DNA of 64,000 nt from an uncultured Rhodospirillaceae bacterium (GTDB lineage Bacteria > Pseudomonadota > Alphaproteobacteria > Azospirillales > Azospirillaceae). The position numbers were made by a program, and so were the translations under genes. Shown one piece after another: positions 26,106 to 34,097 of this stretch. Where the stretch lies: contig CALBDS010000046.1 in the NCBI GenBank assembly GCA_937927415.1, positions 1 through 64,000 on the forward strand, in the 5' to 3' direction. Under the pieces are notes generated by a model, which saw only the letters and a list, made by a program, of their open reading frames with translations, searched no databases and was not told the DNA's origin. Position 1 is the stretch's first letter. The number at the start of each line of letters is the position of its first letter.

Positions 26106-27869
26106 ATGATGCGTTTTCTGTCCGTCTTTACCCGGACCACGGTTTCCGCGGCAGCGCTGACGGCCGCGCTCGCCGCCGGCACCGCACTGGCCGCCGGCCC
26201 GACCAAGGACGATCTGCTGGGCGACACCAAAAGCACCGGCGACGTTCTGACCTATGGCATGGGGTATCAGGGCCAGCGGTACAGCCCGCTGAAGGCTCTG
26301 ACCCCCGACACCGTGTCCAAGCTGGTTCCGGTGTGGTCCTTCTCCTTCGGCGGGGAAAAGCAGCGCGGGCAGGAAGCCCAGCCGCTGGTGGTCGATGGCG
26401 TGATGTACGTCACCGGCTCCTATTCCCGCCTCTACGCCGTGGACGCCCGCACCGGGCATAAGCTGTGGCAGTACGACCACCGCCTGCCCGACGGCATCAT
26501 GCCCTGCTGCGACGTCATCAACCGCGGTGCCGCCGTCTATGGCGACAAGGTTTACTTCGGCACCCTCGACGCCCGGCTGGTGGCGCTGAACAAGGACACC
26601 GGCAAGGTCATCTGGTCCAAGAAGACGGCGGAATACAAGGACGGTTATTCCATGACCGCCGCCCCGCTGATCGTGGACGGCAAGATCATCACCGGCAATT
26701 CCGGCGGTGAATTCGGCATCGTCGGCATGGTGGAGGCGCGCGACGCCGAAACCGGCGAACTGCTTTGGCAGCGCCCGACCATCGAAGGCAACAAGGGCAC
26801 GCTGGGCGGCAAGGAATCGACGGTGACCGGCGTGGTCAACGCGTCGTGGCCCGGCGACATGTGGAAGACCGGCGGCGGGGCCACCTGGCTGGGCGGCACC
26901 TACGACCCCGAAACCAACCTGCTGTATTTCGGCACCGGCAACCCGGCCCCGTGGAATTCGCACCTGCGGCCCGGCGACAACCTCTACACCTCGTCCACCC
27001 TGGCCATCGACCCCAACACGGGCGAAATCAAGTGGCACTATCAGACCACGCCCCATGACGGCTGGGATTTCGACGGTGTGAACGAACTGGTGTCGTTCGA
27101 CCTGAGGATGGACGGCAAGGTCATCAAGGCCGGCGCCAAGGCCGACCGCAACGGCTTCTTCTATGTGCTGGACCGCACCAACGGCCAGCTCATCAACGCG
27201 TCTCCCTTCGTCAGCAAGATCACCTGGGCCAAGAGCATCGATCTGAAGACCGGCCGCCCGGTCTACAACGATGACAACCGTCCGGGCGCGCCCACCGAGG
27301 GCGGCGAGGGCAAGGGCAAGTCGGTGTTCTCCGCCCCCGCCTTCCTGGGGGCCAAGAACTGGATGCCGATGGCCTACAACCCCGACACCGAACTGTTCTA
27401 CGTCCCGGCCAACGAATGGGGCATGGACATCTGGAACGAGCCGATCACCTACAAGAAGGGTGCGGCCTATCTGGGTGCCGGCTTCACCATCAAGCCGCTG
27501 TACGACGATTACATCGGTGCGCTGCGCGCCATCGACCCCAAGACCGGCAAGATCGCCTGGGAATACAAGAACCCGGCCCCGCTGTGGGGTGGGGTTCTGA
27601 CCACCGCCGGCAATCTGGTGTTCACCGGCACGCCGGAAGGCTTCCTCAAGGCCTTCGACGCCAAGACCGGCAAGGAAGTGTGGAAGTTCCAGACCGGCTC
27701 GGGCGTGGTCGGCTGCCCGATCACCTGGGAAATGGACGGCGAACAGTACGTCGCCGTGGTGTCGGGCTGGGGCGGTGCCGTGCCGCTGTGGGGCGGCGAC
27801 GTCGCCAAGCTGGTGAAGGACATCAACCAGGGCGGATCGCTGTGGGTGTTCAAGCTGCCCAAAGCGTAA
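26106..27869 (+). CDS. PQQ-dependent alcohol dehydrogenase, lanthanide-type
   Basis: A 587-residue periplasmic quinoprotein (methanol/ethanol dehydrogenase family) oxidising primary alcohols to aldehydes and passing electrons to cytochrome c. It has a signal peptide (residues 1-30), eight tryptophan-docking propeller blades, and the vicinal disulfide Cys134-Cys135 in MPCCDVINRG. Likely metal ligands are Glu202 (GGEFGI) and Asn279 (GTGNPAPWN). The catalytic Asp321 sits in HDGWDFDGVNE, and Asp323 two residues on is the extra acidic ligand diagnostic of lanthanide-dependent enzymes (XoxF, PedH); calcium enzymes have Ala or Ser there. The CCDVINRG and GTGNPAPWN segments resemble ExaA/PedH more than methanol-specific MxaF. 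Start at 26106 follows GGGAGG; a terminator ends the gene. Confidence 0.95.
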   Translation: MMRFLSVFTRTTVSAAALTAALAAGTALAAGPTKDDLLGDTKSTGDVLTYGMGYQGQRYSPLKALTPDTVSKLVPVWSFSFGGEKQRGQEAQPLVVDGVMYVTGSYSRLYAVDARTGHKLWQYDHRLPDGIMPCCDVINRGAAVYGDKVYFGTLDARLVALNKDTGKVIWSKKTAEYKDGYSMTAAPLIVDGKIITGNSGGEFGIVGMVEARDAETGELLWQRPTIEGNKGTLGGKESTVTGVVNASWPGDMWKTGGGATWLGGTYDPETNLLYFGTGNPAPWNSHLRPGDNLYTSSTLAIDPNTGEIKWHYQTTPHDGWDFDGVNELVSFDLRMDGKVIKAGAKADRNGFFYVLDRTNGQLINASPFVSKITWAKSIDLKTGRPVYNDDNRPGAPTEGGEGKGKSVFSAPAFLGAKNWMPMAYNPDTELFYVPANEWGMDIWNEPITYKKGAAYLGAGFTIKPLYDDYIGALRAIDPKTGKIAWEYKNPAPLWGGVLTTAGNLVFTGTPEGFLKAFDAKTGKEVWKFQTGSGVVGCPITWEMDGEQYVAVVSGWGGAVPLWGGDVAKLVKDINQGGSLWVFKLPKA

Positions 27870-27885
27870 AGTAAAGCTTTAAATG

Positions 27886-27925
27886 AAAACGCCGGCCCCG
27901 TTGATAATTCGGAGCCGGCGTTTTT
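27886..27925 (+). terminator. Rho-independent terminator after alcohol dehydrogenase
   Basis: Perfect 11-base stem (AAAACGCCGGC ... GCCGGCGTTTT) with a 17-base loop, ending in TTTTT. It lies 16 bases after the dehydrogenase stop and separates it from the response regulator gene. Confidence 0.92.
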
Positions 27926-28003
27926 GTTCGTGTTGCCGGAAACCCTCTTTCTCTGTCATGATCGGCCCGTGAGGAAACGTTCCAACAAGCGTGAAAACAC
28001 GCC

Positions 28004-28663
28004 ATGAGCCGCATTCTGATTGCCGACGACCATCCCATGGTCCGCGACGCGCTGCGCAGCGCCGTCGTCTATTCGTGTCAGGCCACCGAGATTCTCGAAG
28101 CCGATTGTCTGGATGCCGCCATCCGGCTGCTGGAGGACAAGGGGGATCTGGATCTGGTGCTTCTGGACCTGACCATGCCGGGGGTCAGCGGCCTGTCGGG
28201 CCTGCTCACCCTTCGCGGGCGGTTCCCCGCCACGCCCATCGTGGTGGTATCGGCCCACGACGACCGCCGGCTGGTGCGGGAAGCCATCGAATGCGGGGCG
28301 TCGGGCTTCATCCCCAAATCCACCCCCCGCGACGCCATCGCCGGGGCGCTGCGCCAGGTGCTGCAGGGAGAAATCTACCTGCCGCCCCATATGGTCGGCG
28401 TGGTGGAGGAGGACACGCCGGAGGACGAGGAAACCGCCGACATCGTGCGCCGCCTCGCCACCTTGACCGCGCAGCAGATGCGGGTGCTGGAAATGCTGGG
28501 CACCGGCAAGCTGAACAAGGAAATCGCCTTTGAACTGCACATCACCGAGACGACGGTGAAGGCCCACGTCTCGGCGATTTTGCAGAAGCTGAAGGTCTAC
28601 AGCCGCACCCAGGCGGTGGTCATCGCCAACCGGGTCATGGAACGGAACCGGCTGGCGCGCTGA
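28004..28663 (+). CDS. LuxR-family response regulator (AgmR/ExaE-like)
   Basis: A 219-residue response regulator with receiver domain (acceptor Asp55 in LVLLDLTMPGVSG; VVVSAHDDRRLVREAIECGASGFIPKS) and a LuxR helix-turn-helix (LTAQQMRVLEMLGTGKLNKEIAFELHITETTVKAHVSAILQKL). It is closest in layout to AgmR/ExaE/PedR1, which activate PQQ alcohol dehydrogenase genes in pseudomonads. Position straight after the dehydrogenase, behind its terminator, supports that role here. No cognate kinase is in the window unless TtrS cross-talks, which is unlikely. The ATG at 28004 is the only good start. Confidence 0.9.
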   Translation: MSRILIADDHPMVRDALRSAVVYSCQATEILEADCLDAAIRLLEDKGDLDLVLLDLTMPGVSGLSGLLTLRGRFPATPIVVVSAHDDRRLVREAIECGASGFIPKSTPRDAIAGALRQVLQGEIYLPPHMVGVVEEDTPEDEETADIVRRLATLTAQQMRVLEMLGTGKLNKEIAFELHITETTVKAHVSAILQKLKVYSRTQAVVIANRVMERNRLAR

Positions 28664-28684
28664 CCTTTTCTCCCCTGCCCCCGC

Positions 28685-29527
28685 TCAGGCGGCAACCGTG
28701 CGCTGGCGCTGCTCGCCCAGCCCGGCGATGCCCAGCCGCATGGTCTGGCCGGCGCGCAGGAACACCGGCGGCTTCTGGCCCATGCCCACGCCGGGGGGCG
28801 TGCCGGTGGAGATGATGTCCCCCGGCTGCAGGCTCATGAACCGGCTGATGTACGACACCAGATGCGCCACCCCGAACACCATGGTGCGGGTGTTGCCCTG
28901 CTGGTAGCGGTGGCCGTCCACCTCCAGCCACAGGTCGAGCGCCTGCGGGTCCGGCACCTCGTCCGCCGTCACCAGCCAGGGGCCGACGGGGGCGAAGGTG
29001 TCGTGGGCCTTGCCCTTGTCCCACTGACCGGCCCGTTCAAGCTGGAAGGCGCGTTCGGACACGTCGTTCACGACGCAATACCCGGCCACACAGTCCAGCG
29101 CCCGTTCTTCCGGCACGTATTTGGCGGGGGAACCGATGACCACGCCCAGTTCCACCTCCCAATCGGCCTTTTCCGAACCGCGGGGGATCTCCACGTCGTC
29201 GTAGGGGCCGCAAAGGCTGCTTGACGGTTTCAGGAACAGCACCGGCTCGGGCGGGACGGCCATGCCGGATTCCGCCGCGTGATCGGAATAGTTGAGGCCG
29301 ACACACACGATCTTGCCGACGCCGCCGACGCACGGGCCGATGCGCGGGGTTCCGTCCACCAGCGGCAGGCTGTCCGGGTCCAGCCGGCGCAGGCGGTCCA
29401 GACCGTCCGGCGCCAGGACGCCCCCGGCGATATCGGCCACATGCTGCGACACATCGCGCAACCGGCCCTGCCCATCCAGCAGGGCCGGTTTTTCCGCACC
29501 CGGCCGACCAACGCGCACCAGCTTCAT
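28685..29527 (-). CDS. Fumarylacetoacetate hydrolase family protein
   Basis: A 280-residue FAH-family hydrolase/decarboxylase that acts on beta-diketo acids. The catalytic domain (about residues 70-275) shows KIVCVGLNYSDHAAESG, PVLFLKPSSSLCGPYDDVEIP, the metal ligands around DWEVELGVVIG (Glu-x-Glu), and FDSE-like YCVVNDVSERAFQ. The closing segment MSLQPGDIISTGTPPGVGMGQ is canonical. The length fits ureidoglycolate lyase or 2-hydroxyhepta-2,4-diene-dioate isomerase-like members; substrate is not predictable. The ATG at 29527 opens the conserved MKLVRVG start. It converges with the response regulator, 21 bases apart. Confidence 0.9.
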   Translation of the reverse strand: MKLVRVGRPGAEKPALLDGQGRLRDVSQHVADIAGGVLAPDGLDRLRRLDPDSLPLVDGTPRIGPCVGGVGKIVCVGLNYSDHAAESGMAVPPEPVLFLKPSSSLCGPYDDVEIPRGSEKADWEVELGVVIGSPAKYVPEERALDCVAGYCVVNDVSERAFQLERAGQWDKGKAHDTFAPVGPWLVTADEVPDPQALDLWLEVDGHRYQQGNTRTMVFGVAHLVSYISRFMSLQPGDIISTGTPPGVGMGQKPPVFLRAGQTMRLGIAGLGEQRQRTVAA

Positions 29528-29615
29528 AGCACGTTCCACCCTGTTGTTTTCGCGTGCGCTTTTCCGCGCTGCCGCCAGCTTAGCGGATTTTCCCCCGCGC
29601 ACGGCAGGGGGAAAT

Positions 29616-29672
29616 CCTGAACGCGGCCTGAACGGCGGCGTCAGCGTCGGTTCAGACGCCGGGGCCTATGCT
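29616..29672 (+). promoter_or_regulatory. Promoter with 11-bp-spaced direct repeats for cytochrome b/SHP operon
   Basis: CCTGAACG occurs at 29616-29623 and again at 29627-29634, one helical turn (11 bases) apart. A TATGCT -10-like box follows at 29667-29672, putting the repeats just upstream of the -35 position. This is the geometry of OmpR/PmrA-class activator sites. No such regulator is adjacent. It would serve the small ORF at 29711 and the cytochrome operon. Confidence 0.4.
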
Positions 29673-29710
29673 TTTTCCATGATCGCAACCGCAAGACAGG
29701 ACAACGGATC

Positions 29711-29848
29711 ATGCTGCGCCGGATGCTTCTTCACATGGCTGTCGCCACCCTGCTGATCGCCTCGGCGGCGTTCGCCTGGCAGGTGATGGCCGACGGCGAC
29801 GGGGCCGGCTCCACCGCCGGTACCCTGGTCCGCGTCCTGGCCGACTGA
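29711..29848 (+). CDS. Small hydrophobic protein at head of cytochrome b/SHP operon
   Basis: A 45-residue frame (ATG 29711, TGA 29846-29848) beginning MLRRMLLHMAVATLLIASAA, a positively charged start followed by one hydrophobic segment. It could be a single-pass membrane peptide or a secreted peptide cut after the alanines. It ends 22 bases before the cytochrome b gene and has the same orientation, downstream of a promoter-like element. I know no family for it. Coding status rests on start context and operon position only. Confidence 0.5.
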   Translation: MLRRMLLHMAVATLLIASAAFAWQVMADGDGAGSTAGTLVRVLAD

Positions 29849-29870
29849 CCCCCGCACCCGGAGACCGGCC

Positions 29871-30428
29871 ATGACCACCCCGTCCCCCTCCCCCCGGCTC
29901 CCGTTCCCGTCGAAACGGGCGCAGATGAGCTTTCTGTTCCTGTTCCACGCGCTGGTGTCGGGCGGCTTCATCGTCGCCTATCTGACCGGCGACGAGGACA
30001 CCTATGGCATGCATCTGTTCGCCGGCTACACGGTGCTGATCGCTGTGGCCGTGCGGCTGGCGCTGGGCCTGATCGCCCCCGACGGCAGCCCGCTGCGCCT
30101 GCCCCACCCGTCGCGGGCGGCCCTGGGCCAATGGCTGGGGTGGCTGGTGCGCGGCGACAGCCGGGCCTGGCGCGGGCGCCCGGCGGTGCTGTCGTGGATG
30201 GCGGCCCTGCTGCTGGCCGCCCTGGCCCTGGTCACCGTCAGCGGTGTCGCCGCCGACGCCGTGTCGAAGCTGGAGCATCTGCACGAGGCGCTGTCCACCC
30301 TCGGCCTGTGGCTGATCGTCGGGCATGTGGCGGTGGTCTTCGGCCTGCATGGGCTGAAGCACCTTCAGACCGCGGCCCCAGCACCTTCCCCCGTTCACCC
30401 CACCTCCACCCATGGAGCGACCCCATGA
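29871..30428 (+). CDS. Cytochrome b561-type membrane protein of SHP operon
   Basis: A 185-residue di-haem cytochrome b561-like protein with about four membrane helices. Helix segments include SFLFLFHALVSGGFIVAYLTG, MHLFAGYTVLIAVAVRLALGL, LSWMAALLLAALALVTVSGVA and LWLIVGHVAVVFGLHGLKHL, with histidines positioned for b haem ligation. It would oxidise quinol and feed the diheme cytochrome c and SHP encoded next. The stop overlaps the SHP start as ATGA. The cytochrome b / SHP / DHC trio is known from Rhodobacter sphaeroides and other proteobacteria. Confidence 0.9.
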   Translation: MTTPSPSPRLPFPSKRAQMSFLFLFHALVSGGFIVAYLTGDEDTYGMHLFAGYTVLIAVAVRLALGLIAPDGSPLRLPHPSRAALGQWLGWLVRGDSRAWRGRPAVLSWMAALLLAALALVTVSGVAADAVSKLEHLHEALSTLGLWLIVGHVAVVFGLHGLKHLQTAAPAPSPVHPTSTHGATP

Positions 30429-30859
30429 AACGCCTTTCCTCGGCCTGCGCGGCGGCGGCCCTGCTGCTGACCGCCGGTGCGGCCCTGCCGGCGCGCGCCG
30501 ATGCCGCCCGCGATGCCATCCTGACCGCCTATGCCGCCGAAGCCCAGCGGGAGGATTCCGGGTTCACCGGCTTCGACGCCGCCCGTGGTCGGGCGCTCTA
30601 CATGGGGCCGCACACGGGCGGCAAGGCGGAAACGCCTGCGTGTGCCACCTGCCACACCCCCGACCCCACCCGCAGCGGCCAGCACCAGAAGACCGGGCGC
30701 AGCATCGATCCCATGGCCGTCAGCGCCAACCCCGCCCGCTTCACCAACGCCACCGACGTGGAAAAGCGTTTTTCCCGCGATTGCCCCGCCGTCCTGGGCC
30801 GCGCCTGCACCGCGCGGGAAAAGGGCGATTTCATCACCTACCTGACAGGCAAGCCATGA
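30425..30859 (+). CDS. SHP-type oxygen-binding cytochrome c (DUF1924)
   Basis: A 144-residue secreted monohaem cytochrome c of the sphaeroides haem protein (SHP, DUF1924) family. After the signal peptide (SACAAAALLLTAGAALPARA) it has the haem motif CATCH, the SIDPMAVSANPARFTNATDVEKRFSRDC block with the asparagine that serves as a labile haem ligand in SHP, and a Cys pair (RDC ... RAC) that probably forms a disulfide. SHP binds oxygen and nitric oxide transiently when reduced; its physiological job is unresolved. It overlaps both neighbours by ATGA. Confidence 0.9.
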   Translation: MKRLSSACAAAALLLTAGAALPARADAARDAILTAYAAEAQREDSGFTGFDAARGRALYMGPHTGGKAETPACATCHTPDPTRSGQHQKTGRSIDPMAVSANPARFTNATDVEKRFSRDCPAVLGRACTAREKGDFITYLTGKP

Positions 30860-31281
30860 TCCGCATCCCCGCCCTGACCGCCGCCGCCGCCGTCCTGTGC
30901 CTGAGTGCCCTGCCGGGGCTGGCCAACGAGATGGAGCGCGTCCCCCCCGTTACCCATCCCGCCACGCAAAAGGAATGCGGCGAATGCCACATGGCGTTCC
31001 AGCCGGGCCTGCTGCCGGCCCAAAGCTGGAACCGGATCATGGACGGGCTGGCCGACCATTTCGGCGACAACGCCAGCCTGCCCGCCGATGCGGTGGCCGA
31101 CATCCGCGCCTATCTGACCGCCAACGCCGGGCGCGGCGACGGCACCCTGCTGCGGATCACCGAGCAGCGTTGGTTCGTCCACGAACACCGCAAGCGCCAC
31201 CTGGGCAACCGCGCCAAAAGCTTCGCCGATTGCCAGGCCTGCCACCAGGACGCCGCCCGCGGCCTGTACGAGGACGACTGA
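30856..31281 (+). CDS. Diheme cytochrome c (DHC) of SHP operon
   Basis: A 141-residue secreted diheme cytochrome c. Signal peptide (IPALTAAAAVLCLSALPGLA), first haem motif CGECH in ATQKECGECHMAFQPGLLP, second CQACH in SFADCQACHQDAARGLYEDD. DHC is the electron donor to SHP, receiving electrons from the membrane cytochrome b. Last gene of the operon. Length and motif spacing match the family. Confidence 0.92.
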   Translation: MIRIPALTAAAAVLCLSALPGLANEMERVPPVTHPATQKECGECHMAFQPGLLPAQSWNRIMDGLADHFGDNASLPADAVADIRAYLTANAGRGDGTLLRITEQRWFVHEHRKRHLGNRAKSFADCQACHQDAARGLYEDD

Positions 31282-31298
31282 TGGAGCGGCGGGCCGGT

Positions 31299-31877
31299 TC
31301 AGAACCGGCCCGCAGCCCGACGATAGGTCCAGACGAAGGCAGGGGGAACGTTGCGGGCGATCCAGCCGGTGCGGGCACCCGTCAGCCCCAACCGCCGCAG
31401 AACCGCCGGGGCCACCGGCGAGAACGGCCCATAGGTGAACTGGACGAAGATCCCCTGCGGCCCCAGGGAATCGAAGGCTCCGGCCAGGATGCGCAACTGC
31501 ACCGCACCGGGAAAATTGATGAGCGGCAGGCCCGAGACGACGGCATCGCACCCCTGCCACCCATGGTCCCGCGTGATGCGCCGCAGACGGCAGGCGTTTT
31601 CCCGCACGATGCAGGCTCCGGGATAGTCAAGCGCCAGACGGGCGGCAAAGCTGCGGTCGAGTTCGACCAGCAGAAGGTCGCGGTCGGCGACCCCGGCGTC
31701 GATCAGGGCGCGGGTCATGACGCCGGTGCCCGGCCCCAGCTCCACGATCCGGCGGCCGGGGGCCGCCCCGGCGGCACGGGCCATCGACCGGCACAGGGTG
31801 GGACCGCTGGGGGCAATGGCTCCGACGGCCAGCGGATTGCGCATCCACCGCTCGACGAAAAGAATGTTTTCTCCCAA
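31299..31877 (-). CDS. Class I SAM methyltransferase, phospholipid N-methyltransferase (PmtA)-like
   Basis: A 192-residue S-adenosylmethionine methyltransferase. The motif I VELGPGTGVMTRAL, the acidic LLLVELDRSFAARL strand and GCDAVVSGLPLINFP fit the PmtA/ribosomal-RNA adenine dimethylase-like group that methylates phosphatidylethanolamine. The entry FVERWMRNPLAVGAIAPSG is typical of PmtA N-termini. Start: a TTG at 31877 has a GGAG site 8 bases ahead and begins at the family start; an ATG at 31952 in the same frame would add 25 unrelated residues. It converges with the DHC gene (17 bases). Confidence 0.82.
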   Translation of the reverse strand: MGENILFVERWMRNPLAVGAIAPSGPTLCRSMARAAGAAPGRRIVELGPGTGVMTRALIDAGVADRDLLLVELDRSFAARLALDYPGACIVRENACRLRRITRDHGWQGCDAVVSGLPLINFPGAVQLRILAGAFDSLGPQGIFVQFTYGPFSPVAPAVLRRLGLTGARTGWIARNVPPAFVWTYRRAAGRF

Positions 31878-32066
31878 AGGATTCTCCGTGGCGCTCCGGC
31901 CCCTTGCGCACCCGCGCGGACCGGACAGCCGGAACCAGACGATGCCCACCATGGAACAGTCAGGCCCCGGTCTGCCAGGGGTTATACCCGCCGGCTGCCG
32001 AACGCAATACGGCACGCGCGGTTATCTGCCGTGCTATCGCCGCCGCCCCCTGCCATCAGGCGGAAT

Positions 32067-32092
32067 CGCTATATTTGACAAAATATAATTCG
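32067..32092. promoter_or_regulatory. ModE-like operator upstream of modA
   Basis: CGCTATAT, 8 bases, ATATAATTCG: an AT-rich imperfect inverted repeat resembling the ModE operator (CGnTATAT...ATATAACG). It lies 53 bases upstream of the molybdate-binding-protein gene, within a divergent region that is otherwise gene-free (31953-32144). TTGACA at 32075-32080 inside it may be the -35 box, so occupancy would block transcription. Confidence 0.5.
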
Positions 32093-32144
32093 TGCCTTTA
32101 ATAATGCGCCTCACCACCCTTCGCTTCCCTGCACAGGCAATCCC

Positions 32145-32951
32145 ATGCGTCTTTCCCATTGCCTCGTCCTTTTGGGGGCCGTCGCCCTCACTCCCCCGGC
32201 GCTGGCCGGCGATCTGGTGTTGTACGGGGCGGGCAGCCTGAAGGCGGTGATGACCGCCATTGCCGCCGACTACACCAAGGCCACCGGCACCCCGGTGCGC
32301 ACCGCCTTCGGCCCGTCGGGCCTGATGCGCGAACGGATCGAGGCGGGGGAGGCGGTGGACCTTTTCACCTCGGCCGACATGGGCCACGCGCTGACGCTGC
32401 GCGCCGACGGGCGGGCGGCCGCAGCGGTGATGTTCACCCGCAACAGGTTGTGCGCCTTTGCCAAGCCCGACGCCGGGCTGGACCCCGACCATTTCGCCGC
32501 CCGGCTGCTGGACCCGGCGGTCAAGCTGGGCACCTCCACCCCCAAGGCCGATCCCGGCGGCGATTACACCTGGGCCATGTTCCGGCTGATCGATGCGGCG
32601 GTTCCCGGCGCCTTCGCGCAACTGGACGCCAAGGCACAGAAGATCGTCGGCAATTCCACCGCCGCCAACCCCGCCGACCCCGATCCCATCGCCTCGGCGT
32701 TCCAGCGGGGGGACATCACCGTCATGATCGCCTATTGCAGCGGGGCGGAGCAGCGGCGCAAGGCCACCCCGGATCTGCAGGTGGTGCCGGTGCCGGCCCC
32801 CTACGCCACCGGCCCGGAATACGGCATGACCATCACCCGCCTGGACAACCCGGCGGCCGTGGGTCTGATGGCGGCCATCCTGTCACCGGAAGGACAGGCG
32901 ACCCTGGCGAAGCACGGCTTCGAGCCGGTCGGCCTGCCGGCCACTCCGTAA
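32145..32951 (+). CDS. modA: Molybdate-type ABC substrate-binding protein (orphan ModA)
   Basis: A 268-residue periplasmic oxyanion-binding protein. Signal peptide (SHCLVLLGAVALTPPALAG), then DLVLYGAGSLKAVMTAIAADYTKATGTPVRTAFGPSGLMRERIEAGEAVDLFTSADMGHA with the serine-rich oxyanion loops, and IASAFQRGDITVMIAYCSGA. No permease or ATPase gene lies beside it, so it either serves a distant ModBC or has a sensing role. Molybdenum supply is relevant to the molybdopterin-dependent TtrA in this window. A ModE-like site precedes it. Tungstate or another oxyanion is possible. Confidence 0.85.
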   Translation: MRLSHCLVLLGAVALTPPALAGDLVLYGAGSLKAVMTAIAADYTKATGTPVRTAFGPSGLMRERIEAGEAVDLFTSADMGHALTLRADGRAAAAVMFTRNRLCAFAKPDAGLDPDHFAARLLDPAVKLGTSTPKADPGGDYTWAMFRLIDAAVPGAFAQLDAKAQKIVGNSTAANPADPDPIASAFQRGDITVMIAYCSGAEQRRKATPDLQVVPVPAPYATGPEYGMTITRLDNPAAVGLMAAILSPEGQATLAKHGFEPVGLPATP

Positions 32952-32966
32952 ACGCCCCTCTCTCGG

Positions 32967-34013
32967 TCAGGGGGCCGCCTTTACAGACTCCGCCGTGTTT
33001 CCGGCCCCCTTCCCGCCATCCCCCTCCTTGGCTTCCGGAGCGGAGGCGGCATTCGCCGCCTTGGCGGCGACCATCTGTTCCAGACGGCTGCGGTAGCCGG
33101 CGACGGCCCCCCGCACCTCCGCCTGCATCGCGTCCAGCGGGCGGCCGGGGTCGAGCGCACGCATCAGATCATAGACCCGTTCGACGATGTGCTCCGCCGT
33201 CTCCGCCGCCACGCCCCCCGTGGCGGCTTCGGTTCGAATGGCGTCCACCATCTTTTTCAGGGCGACGCATTGGGCCTTGATGTTGGTGGCCCCGCTTTCC
33301 GGCAGGCGGCGGTGAATGTCGTCGATCAGCACCGCCGCCCGCGCCACATGATCCAGTGCGGCCTTTTCCGCCGCCACCAGACCGGGCCGGGCCAGTTCCA
33401 CCAGAAACGCCACCTGCACGCTGCCGCGCAGCAGCTTCTGCCCGTTCACCTGATGGCAGGCCTCCGCCATCGCCTGGCGCAGGCTGGCCTGATCCCACCG
33501 CCCGGTTGCCCGCAGCCGCAGGGTGTTGGGCACGTCCAAAAGCGGAATCTGCGCCCCTTCCCGCGGGGCCTTGCGGCGGTCGGGGCCGGTGTAATCGGCG
33601 GTGACGACGAATTTCTTGCGCCCTTCGATCAGGGCGGTCAGCCGCTCCTGCACATGCTTGGGCGACACCGGCTTGACCATCAGATCGTCGGCCCCGGTGT
33701 TGGTCACCCGCACCAGCAGGGCGGGGGTCGGCTGCCACGTGGTGACGATGACGATGGCAAAGGGGTTGGGCACCCCCGGTTCGTTGCGCAGGGTGCGGAC
33801 GAAACGCAGCGTTTCCGCCTCGTCCCCATCGGCATCAATCAGGATGAGGTCGGGGGTGTCGCTGGACAGCATCACGGCGGCATCCTTGACGGCCCCGTAC
33901 CCCTCGATGCGCTTGACCCCGAGGCGGATCATCACCTCGCGCAGCACCCGCAGCGAGTGGGGTTGGGCATCGATGATTGCCGCCCCGACCATGGAAAAAT
34001 CGTACTCTGCCAT
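32967..34013 (-). CDS. Receiver-domain protein with helical C-terminal region
   Basis: A 348-residue protein with an N-terminal CheY-like receiver (residues about 8-130: VGAAIIDAQPHSLRVLREVM; acceptor Asp in LILIDADGDE; VRVTNTGADDLMVKPVSP). The rest has no recognisable DNA-binding or enzymatic domain: a YTGPDRRKAPREG linker, a helical stretch (residues about 190-310), and an Ala/Lys-rich tail. Such receivers occur across Azospirillum-like genomes and may relay phosphoryl groups or bind partner proteins. It converges with modA (15 bases) and no kinase is adjacent. Confidence 0.78.
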   Translation of the reverse strand: MAEYDFSMVGAAIIDAQPHSLRVLREVMIRLGVKRIEGYGAVKDAAVMLSSDTPDLILIDADGDEAETLRFVRTLRNEPGVPNPFAIVIVTTWQPTPALLVRVTNTGADDLMVKPVSPKHVQERLTALIEGRKKFVVTADYTGPDRRKAPREGAQIPLLDVPNTLRLRATGRWDQASLRQAMAEACHQVNGQKLLRGSVQVAFLVELARPGLVAAEKAALDHVARAAVLIDDIHRRLPESGATNIKAQCVALKKMVDAIRTEAATGGVAAETAEHIVERVYDLMRALDPGRPLDAMQAEVRGAVAGYRSRLEQMVAAKAANAASAPEAKEGDGGKGAGNTAESVKAAP

Positions 34014-34097
34014 CTCCCTGCCACCCCCGATTACGACGGTGGAACCTTACCACGGCTCCCTTTCCGGCCACATCGGGGGTTGAGCGAAAAAGGTGCG

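Noticed and set aside
16720..28663. TtrS as the kinase partner of the LuxR-type regulator at 28004
   Set aside because: TtrS is already co-translated with its own regulator TtrR; pairing with another regulator 10 kb away has no support.
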